DNA of 9,550 nt from Marinilabiliaceae bacterium (GTDB lineage Bacteria > Bacteroidota > Bacteroidia > Bacteroidales > Marinilabiliaceae). Position numbers and translations under genes: made by a program. The stretch's first letter is position 1; the number at the start of each line of letters is the position of its first letter. This document shows positions 4,403 through 9,550 of this stretch, in pieces. The notes beneath the pieces are model-generated. The model was not told where the DNA came from, made no database searches, and saw nothing but the letters and a program-made list of their open reading frames with translations. The stretch spans positions 1 to 9,550 of the forward strand of contig JALVBA010000147.1 of NCBI GenBank assembly GCA_027010905.1. Reading direction: 5' to 3'.

Positions 4403-6220
4403 TCAAATCAACCCCATATTCTTCATCAGGTAGGTTGCATTGTGGCTGGTTGTTACCCCATTTCGAAGCAGGTAATCAAAAATCAGTTCTCCATTGTTAA
4501 ACTCCACCTCGAAGCAGTTGTTAACAATTTTGTCGGGGTACATCTCGGCCAGCTTACCAAGTTCAAGGTCGTGAGTGGCAATTATACCGGCAGCACCCAG
4601 CTTGAGCAGTTGTTCAGTGAGAGCAATGGAGCCCTTTGTTTTGTCGTGAGAGTTTGTTCCTTTAAGTATCTCATCAAGTATAAAAAAGAGTTGTTCGCCA
4701 CTCTTAATTTCATCAACAATGTATTTGAGTCGTTTCAACTCAGAGAAGAAATATGACTCATGTTTGTAAAGAGAGTCTATTGCCCGCATACTTGTTACGA
4801 GCCTCATCGGGTAATAATTGAATGCCGATGCACAAACCTTTGCACCGGCACCTGCCAGAACAAGATTAACGCCAACAGTTCGCAAAAACGTACTTTTACC
4901 CGCCATGTTTGCACCGGTAACAATAACTATTTTTGTATCGTCTGAAATAGAAAACAGATTATTTACCCTCTCATTACCCGGGATTAGCGGATGCCCCAAA
5001 TCCGTTGCTTCTACAGCACCTGATTCAGAAAAAGCGGGATAAACAAACTCTGTGTTATTGTAGCTAAATCCGGCTAGTGAGTTTAGTGCATCTATCTCAT
5101 GCATCACACTAAACCACTCTAAGATATTAATGTCATCACTCTTCAACAGCTTTTTCAAAGATTTTACAACAATAATATCCCATAAGAAGAGACCATTTAA
5201 CACCGGCCCTAAAAACATATTCAGACGTTGGTCAAGCATGTTGATATTTTTGCTTAGCTTACGAATTATCCCCGAGGCACTACTGTCACCACTTCTCAAT
5301 CTATCCTGCAAACTTTTCAACTCTTCAGCCTCAAATTTTTCGCTCTCCACTAGATGAAAGAGCTTTGAGTAGCCCGACAGAATATCCCCTAGGCGCGAAA
5401 GTTGTTTGTGCAGTTTAGTAACTCTCTTAAAGTAGATACCTGAAAGTCCGAGTCCGATGAAGAAGAGGTAAATTAGAACTTTGGCAGGAAGAAAATCAAT
5501 AGAAACCAACAGAATGATGGCCAAGGTAATCAGGGGGAACACTATTGAAAGAAGAGACTCTTTGACCCCAAAAAAGGCAAGGTCAATTTTTGAGATATTC
5601 TCCAGACTCTCCTTTTGTTGCTTATCCTCATTCAGCATCTTTCCCAAAGCATAAAATGAGTGCCTGAATTTCAATCTGCCCGACAGCTCTTCAACCAGTT
5701 TTTGTAGGTTCTTGATTAACCCTTTCTCTCTTACAGGATTTGTCAGCTTTTTGGCAAGGCTCTCAAATCCTCCCCGCGTTGCAGTACGATTGATAAATTG
5801 AAAAAGAGAGCCTTTCCCAAATATATCCAGATCGTGAGCAAAATCGTGTTGAGGGTCAATAAACTCATCTCCATCGGGCAGATGTTCAAAGTTGTAATTT
5901 AAAACATCAATCTCAATGGTGTTAATTTCTACCATTTGCGAAGCATACCTTATATCTTCACCTATCTTTCCGGCATATTTCACAAGCCATGCAAAAAGAA
6001 TCAGGGGAGTGAAAAAGGCAACAAAGAAGGGTAGTGTGAACAGTTCAAAAAAGATGAATGGAATGGTAAAAGCAACAAGAAAAATTGTGAGACGTAACCA
6101 TCCCAGCAATTTACTTCTCGTTTTTAATTTTTGAAGTGTTAAAGACCACTCAGCCCTATTTGCAGAGTATGTTTTTCCCGGCTCTAAATTTCTTTGTTTG
6201 ACTCCTGCATCTCCCTCCAT
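4403..6220 (-). CDS. Membrane-anchored MutS-family ATPase
   Basis: A 605-residue MutS-related ATPase. The C-terminal half has the MutS nucleotide-binding signatures: Walker A GANMAGKST at 436-444, Walker B FFILDEI at 512-518, GTNS at 521-524, and ATHD at 548-551 with the switch His. The MutS core/lever region spans about 130-380. The mismatch-recognition domain I of true MutS is absent, and no Smr nuclease domain of the MutS2 type is seen at the C-terminus. Hydrophobic segments at about 41-60, 62-82, 221-240 and 247-264 predict two membrane hairpins, the second inserted within the core, so the protein should be membrane bound. Its role is unknown; canonical mismatch repair is unlikely. The start at 6220 overlaps the end of obg by 37 bp. 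The next Met is residue 96, inside the fold, so coupled translation from this start is preferred. It is the last gene of the hpt-adk-obg string. Confidence 0.85.
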   Translation of the reverse strand: MEGDAGVKQRNLEPGKTYSANRAEWSLTLQKLKTRSKLLGWLRLTIFLVAFTIPFIFFELFTLPFFVAFFTPLILFAWLVKYAGKIGEDIRYASQMVEINTIEIDVLNYNFEHLPDGDEFIDPQHDFAHDLDIFGKGSLFQFINRTATRGGFESLAKKLTNPVREKGLIKNLQKLVEELSGRLKFRHSFYALGKMLNEDKQQKESLENISKIDLAFFGVKESLLSIVFPLITLAIILLVSIDFLPAKVLIYLFFIGLGLSGIYFKRVTKLHKQLSRLGDILSGYSKLFHLVESEKFEAEELKSLQDRLRSGDSSASGIIRKLSKNINMLDQRLNMFLGPVLNGLFLWDIIVVKSLKKLLKSDDINILEWFSVMHEIDALNSLAGFSYNNTEFVYPAFSESGAVEATDLGHPLIPGNERVNNLFSISDDTKIVIVTGANMAGKSTFLRTVGVNLVLAGAGAKVCASAFNYYPMRLVTSMRAIDSLYKHESYFFSELKRLKYIVDEIKSGEQLFFILDEILKGTNSHDKTKGSIALTEQLLKLGAAGIIATHDLELGKLAEMYPDKIVNNCFEVEFNNGELIFDYLLRNGVTTSHNATYLMKNMGLI

Positions 6221-7188
6221 AACATATCTTTTAACTCCGTAATACCGGTATTAGCCACCGATGAAATGAAAACGTAAGGTGTATCAGGCAGGTCCTGTTT
6301 TATCTCCTCAATGAGCTCCTCATCAAGAAGATCTGATTTTGAGATTGCCAGAACTCTGCGCTTGTCAAGCAGTTCGGGATTAAAGCTGCCTAACTCATTA
6401 ACAAGAATTTCATACTCCTTTTTAATATCATCAGTATCGGCAGGAACAAGAAAAAGCAGGATTGAGTTACGCTCAATGTGCCGCAGGAATCTTAGTCCGA
6501 GCCCTTTACCCTCACTTGCACCTTTAATTATACCGGGAATATCAGCCATTACAAACGACAGATTATCGCGATAGCTAACCATCCCAAGATTTGGCACGAG
6601 GGTAGTAAACGGATAGTCAGCAATCTCAGGTTTTGCAGCCGAAACAACTGAGAGCAGGGTTGATTTGCCCGCATTGGGAAAACCGACCAAACCAACGTCA
6701 CCAAGAAGTTTCAATTCCAAAATGGCGGATATCTCTATGCCGTCACGACCGGGTTGTGCATAGCGTGGTGTTTGATGCGTGGATGATTTAAAGTGGTCGT
6801 TACCCAAACCTCCCAGTCCTCCTTTGGCGAGGATATGCTCCTCGTTAAGCTCAGTAACTTCAAAAAGCAACTCACCTGTATCGCCATCTTTCACAACAGT
6901 ACCTAATGGCACTTCAATTATCCTGTCTTCTCCCATTTTTCCTGATGATCGCTGAGCGCCTCCTGACCCACCACTTCCGGCAAAAATATGTCGTTTATAT
7001 TTCAGGTGAAGGAGAGTCCAGAAGTTATTATTCCCTCTAACTATAATATGGCCACCTCGTCCACCATCGCCTCCGTCAGGGCCTCCCATTGGAATATACT
7101 TCTCCCTGCGCAGATGAGCCGAGCCTGCACCTCCTTTGCCCGACCGGCAAAAAATCTTAACGTAATCTATAAAGTTTGTTGAAGCCAT
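6184..7188 (-). CDS. obg: Obg/CgtA ribosome-assembly GTPase
   Basis: A 334-residue Obg GTPase. The glycine-rich Obg fold occupies about 5-157, with characteristic GGxGGxG runs. The G domain follows: G1 GFPNAGKS at 169-176, G2 YPFTT at 192-196, G3 DIPG at 216-219, G4 SKSD at 283-286 (rather than the usual NKxD) and G5 SSVAN at 309-313. The protein ends soon after G5, so it lacks the C-terminal OCT domain of some Gram-positive relatives. Obg acts in late 50S subunit maturation and in (p)ppGpp-linked growth control. Its start ATG at 7188 begins MASTNFIDYV, the family N-terminus. It lies 44 bp after adk and overlaps the mutS-like gene, supporting co-transcription. Confidence 0.97.
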   Translation of the reverse strand: MASTNFIDYVKIFCRSGKGGAGSAHLRREKYIPMGGPDGGDGGRGGHIIVRGNNNFWTLLHLKYKRHIFAGSGGSGGAQRSSGKMGEDRIIEVPLGTVVKDGDTGELLFEVTELNEEHILAKGGLGGLGNDHFKSSTHQTPRYAQPGRDGIEISAILELKLLGDVGLVGFPNAGKSTLLSVVSAAKPEIADYPFTTLVPNLGMVSYRDNLSFVMADIPGIIKGASEGKGLGLRFLRHIERNSILLFLVPADTDDIKKEYEILVNELGSFNPELLDKRRVLAISKSDLLDEELIEEIKQDLPDTPYVFISSVANTGITELKDMLWREMQESNKEI

Positions 7189-7232
7189 ATTAATAAAACC
7201 TTCTAAGTTTAAAGGGCTTAATGCCCCCTGGT

Positions 7233-7820
7233 TTATTGAGCTGTCTGTTTCGAAAGATTCTGAAGAACATTGTCAATCTGAGTGAAGATATCGTCAACCG
7301 AACCTGAACCATCAATAATACTCAGCTTACCGGCTTTCCTGTAGAACTCTACTACCGGAGCTGTTCTATCTGCATAAATTACCAACCGGTTTTCAATCAC
7401 TACCATATTATCGTCCTGCCTACCCGAAATAGCTTTTCGGGCTAACAGGCGCTTAATTAATTCGTTCTGCTCAACCTCAAGAGATAGCATTACAGAAACT
7501 GCTGTTCCTCTTTTGTTCAGTATCTTTTTTAACTCCTGAGCCTGTTGGGTAGTTCTTGGAAATCCGTCGAAAATAACTCCTGGAACATCTCTCAAACGAT
7601 TAAACTCCTTTTCCAGAATGTCAATAATCAGATTGTCAGAAACCAGATCACCCCTGCCAATAATATCTTTCACCTGATGTCCCAGCTTTGAGCCGGTGGT
7701 GATTTCTTTACGTAAAAGCTCTCCTGTGGAGATATGCGTATACCCGTATTTTTCAATTATCTTCTGACTCTGCGTTCCTTTACCGGAACCCGGAGGTCCA
7801 AAAATCACAATGTTTACCAT
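7233..7820 (-). CDS. adk: Adenylate kinase
   Basis: A 195-residue adenylate kinase, which interconverts ATP + AMP and 2 ADP in the cytoplasm. The P-loop GPPGSGKGT is at 8-16, the AMP-site STGELLR at 31-37, DGFPRT at 85-90 and the SGRQDD LID-region motif at 132-137. The LID is the short form; there are no zinc-binding cysteines. The length is usual for Bacteroidetes, with a few extra residues at the C-terminus (NLSKQTAQ). It sits 30 bp downstream of hpt and 44 bp upstream of obg. The neighbours suggest coordinated purine-nucleotide supply and growth control. Confidence 0.97.
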   Translation of the reverse strand: MVNIVIFGPPGSGKGTQSQKIIEKYGYTHISTGELLRKEITTGSKLGHQVKDIIGRGDLVSDNLIIDILEKEFNRLRDVPGVIFDGFPRTTQQAQELKKILNKRGTAVSVMLSLEVEQNELIKRLLARKAISGRQDDNMVVIENRLVIYADRTAPVVEFYRKAGKLSIIDGSGSVDDIFTQIDNVLQNLSKQTAQ

Positions 7821-7850
7821 TTCATATATTTGTTTAGGGTTACTATGCCT

Positions 7851-8387
7851 CTATTCAACAACAGTATAAATATTCCTCAGGTTACGTCCGTAGCCGTTAT
7901 AGTCGAGTCCATATCCTACAATAAAATCGTTAGGAATCTCTAGGCCAATATAGTCCAGCTTCATATCCTTCACATAAGCGTCAGGTTTAAACAGCATAGT
8001 TGCCACCCTCACATCTTTAGGCTCAAGTTTTTTTAGCTGCTCAGTGGCATTGGCAATTGTAATTCCGGTATCAACAATATCTTCAAGCAGAACAATGTGC
8101 CTGCCTTTAATGTTTTCACTTAAACCGATAAGTTCCTTTACCTTTCCGGTTGTTTCAGTGCCTGAGTAGGATGACAGCTTAACAAAGCTGATGGCACAAT
8201 TGAATGACATCTCTTTCATTAAATCAGAGGCAAACATAAAAGAGCCGTTAAGGACGCAAATCAATAGCGGGTCTTTATCTCTCAGGTCGCGGTCAATCTC
8301 GTCGGATATCTTTTTTATCCCTCTTAATATATCTGCTTCAGGAATTGATAATTCAAACTCCCTGTCTAATAACTTTACTCTTTTCAT
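7851..8387 (-). CDS. hpt: Hypoxanthine phosphoribosyltransferase
   Basis: A 178-residue type I phosphoribosyltransferase that converts hypoxanthine (and usually guanine) plus PRPP to IMP or GMP in purine salvage. Family features are the PRPP-binding loop LEDIVDTG at 101-108 with two acidic residues, the flexible catalytic-loop motif SSYSGT at 72-77, the base-stacking region FKPDAYV at 133-139, and the C-terminal IPNDFIVGYGLDYNGYGRNL typical of Hpt rather than Apt or Gpt. The start at 8387 gives the usual N-terminus. It begins 57 bp after the upstream nuclease-like gene and is followed closely by adk. No consensus TAnnTTTG promoter was found in the 57-bp gap. Confidence 0.96.
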   Translation of the reverse strand: MKRVKLLDREFELSIPEADILRGIKKISDEIDRDLRDKDPLLICVLNGSFMFASDLMKEMSFNCAISFVKLSSYSGTETTGKVKELIGLSENIKGRHIVLLEDIVDTGITIANATEQLKKLEPKDVRVATMLFKPDAYVKDMKLDYIGLEIPNDFIVGYGLDYNGYGRNLRNIYTVVE

Positions 8388-8444
8388 TATAGTTTTTTAG
8401 TTGAAGTAAAAATACTTAAAAAAATGAGAATAGTTAAACTTTAT

Positions 8445-9550
8445 TCAATCCTTCACTTTGTCTTTGCTTTCTATATCCAGATTAATAGTTGTTATTATTG
8501 GGAAATGGTCGGACAAATTAAGTTTATCTCTTTCGAAATTATAGGCTTCAAATTTAGGGTCAAACAGAATATAGTCAATCCTAAACGAAGGTAGTTTCCC
8601 GTTATATGTTCCGCCGAATCCTTTTCCTGACTCCACAAAAGCATCTTTCAGATCACCACGCATCTTATGGTATACATACGAAACGGGAGTGTCGTTAAAG
8701 TCGCCGCAAACAATAACGGGATAGGCAGAATTTTCAATATGCCGGCTAATCATTTTAGCTTGCATGGCTCGTTCTTTAAAGGCACGACCAATCTTTTTAG
8801 CTACCGTTTTAATCCCTTTCTCATTCTCCAGTCCATCTACCGACTTCATCTTCCCGATAACACTAATATCCTGGCTGCTCAGCCTCATTGATACGAGATG
8901 ATTATTGAAGAGCCTTACCGTTACCCCTTTCACTTTTATGTCGGACTGAATACTAAAATTGGTAGAGTTACCAAATTTTAGAACCTGCCTCCCAATGATA
9001 GGGTATTTGCTGAAAGTGGCCAGACCAAACCCACGTCCGCTGGATTTCTTTTGGATATAGTCGATATGCCGGTACGAATAGTTATTAAGTCTTGCAATGA
9101 TGTAATTCTTTGAAAACTCCCTCTTCTGATTTGTTGAGTAGAACTCCTGCAGACAAACGATATCAGGGTTCTTTTTGCGAATGTAGTCAAAAATTTTTTC
9201 CTGTAAATCCGCTCTGCCCGACCATTGATAGTAATCAAACATCTTTACGTTAAGCGACATTACAGTTAAAGGTCTGCTTAGGGTTGAGATATCATCAACT
9301 GTTTTGCCGCTCCACTGAAAAGTATTATGCCACTGAGTCCATCCAATAACTACTGCCAAAAGAGGTATTAAAACCTGCTTTTTACGTTTTAGTATCCAAT
9401 AGATAAGAGTAATAATATTGGCAATCCATACCACAGGAAATATGTATCCCACAAAAGCAAACAGATAGAACTGTACAGGGTCGATGTATATGCTCAGAAC
9501 AACTACCCCCAGCAACAGTGCAAGAGCAATAGTTATAATAGTTGCTATGG
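8445..9550 (-). CDS. Membrane-anchored endonuclease/exonuclease/phosphatase-family protein (5' end outside window)
   Basis: The reading frame is open to the window edge, so only 367 C-terminal residues are seen and the true start is beyond 9550. The first codon with start potential inside (TTG at 9515) lies within a hydrophobic run and is unlikely to be the start. Three hydrophobic segments lie in the first part (about 9550-9490, 9465-9395 and 9375-9340), followed by an EEP catalytic domain with all key motifs: MSLNVKMF (catalytic Asn, near 9255), CLQEF (metal-binding Glu, near 9145), NNHLVS (near 8900), CGDFND (near 8705) and SDHFP (general-base His, near 8510). The fold covers DNases, sphingomyelinases and phosphoinositide phosphatases. 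The substrate is not readable from sequence. The active domain is tethered to the membrane; which side it faces is undecided. It may be cotranscribed with hpt. Confidence 0.88.
   Translation of the reverse strand, partial: IATIITIALALLLGVVVLSIYIDPVQFYLFAFVGYIFPVVWIANIITLIYWILKRKKQVLIPLLAVVIGWTQWHNTFQWSGKTVDDISTLSRPLTVMSLNVKMFDYYQWSGRADLQEKIFDYIRKKNPDIVCLQEFYSTNQKREFSKNYIIARLNNYSYRHIDYIQKKSSGRGFGLATFSKYPIIGRQVLKFGNSTNFSIQSDIKVKGVTVRLFNNHLVSMRLSSQDISVIGKMKSVDGLENEKGIKTVAKKIGRAFKERAMQAKMISRHIENSAYPVIVCGDFNDTPVSYVYHKMRGDLKDAFVESGKGFGGTYNGKLPSFRIDYILFDPKFEAYNFERDKLNLSDHFPIITTINLDIESKDKVKD

Noticed and set aside
7195..7225. Small hairpin gggc-ttaat-gccc between adk and obg as a terminator
   Set aside because: The stem is only about 4 bp and the following T-run is short. 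The genes look co-transcribed.
8404..8417. Inverted repeat aagta-aaaa-tactt ahead of hpt as terminator or operator
   Set aside because: It has a 5-bp AT-only stem, which is expected by chance in such AT-rich DNA, and no T-run lies on the correct side.

Overview
The window looks like chromosomal DNA from a Bacteroidota, most likely Bacteroidales. Three observations support this: a secreted protein with a C-terminal type IX secretion (T9SS) sorting domain, a toxin-antitoxin promoter that matches the Bacteroidetes -33 TTTG / -7 TAnnTTTG consensus, and an hpt-adk-obg gene order that I recall as typical of the order. Ribosome binding sites are weak throughout, which is also usual for the phylum. 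I cannot assign a genus.

The left third (1-3560) is accessory. It starts with a gene-free stretch that holds a 117-bp imperfect palindrome (4-120) and a GC-rich multi-hairpin repeat (213-365). A large + strand gene follows (706-3327). It encodes a secreted BspA-like leucine-rich-repeat protein built from 18 regular 22-residue units in four blocks, separated by duplicated insert modules, and ending in an InlB-like segment and a T9SS tail. A second copy of the multi-hairpin repeat, in the same orientation, begins 10 bp after its stop codon. A candidate intrinsic terminator lies just beyond. The repeat gene is therefore bracketed by direct repeats about 3.1 kb apart.

The middle (3730-4380) is a compact type II toxin-antitoxin operon on the - strand, convergent with the LRR gene. 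Antitoxin precedes a RelE/ParE-family toxin with a one-base stop/start overlap. A good promoter and two palindromes, suitable as autorepression operators, sit upstream.

The right part (4403-9550) is a tightly packed - strand gene string, read from right to left: a membrane-anchored endonuclease/exonuclease/phosphatase-family protein (5' end cut by the window edge), hypoxanthine phosphoribosyltransferase (hpt), adenylate kinase (adk), the ribosome-assembly GTPase Obg, and a MutS-family ATPase with four predicted membrane segments. Gaps are 57, 30 and 44 bp, and the last pair overlaps by 37 bp, so these are probably one operon joining purine salvage and nucleotide balance, ribosome assembly, and a poorly understood membrane MutS homologue.

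The most interesting material is the structured repeat DNA (the palindrome and the paired multi-hairpin elements), the near-identical 66-bp units of the LRR gene with variation confined to a few positions, and the membrane MutS protein.
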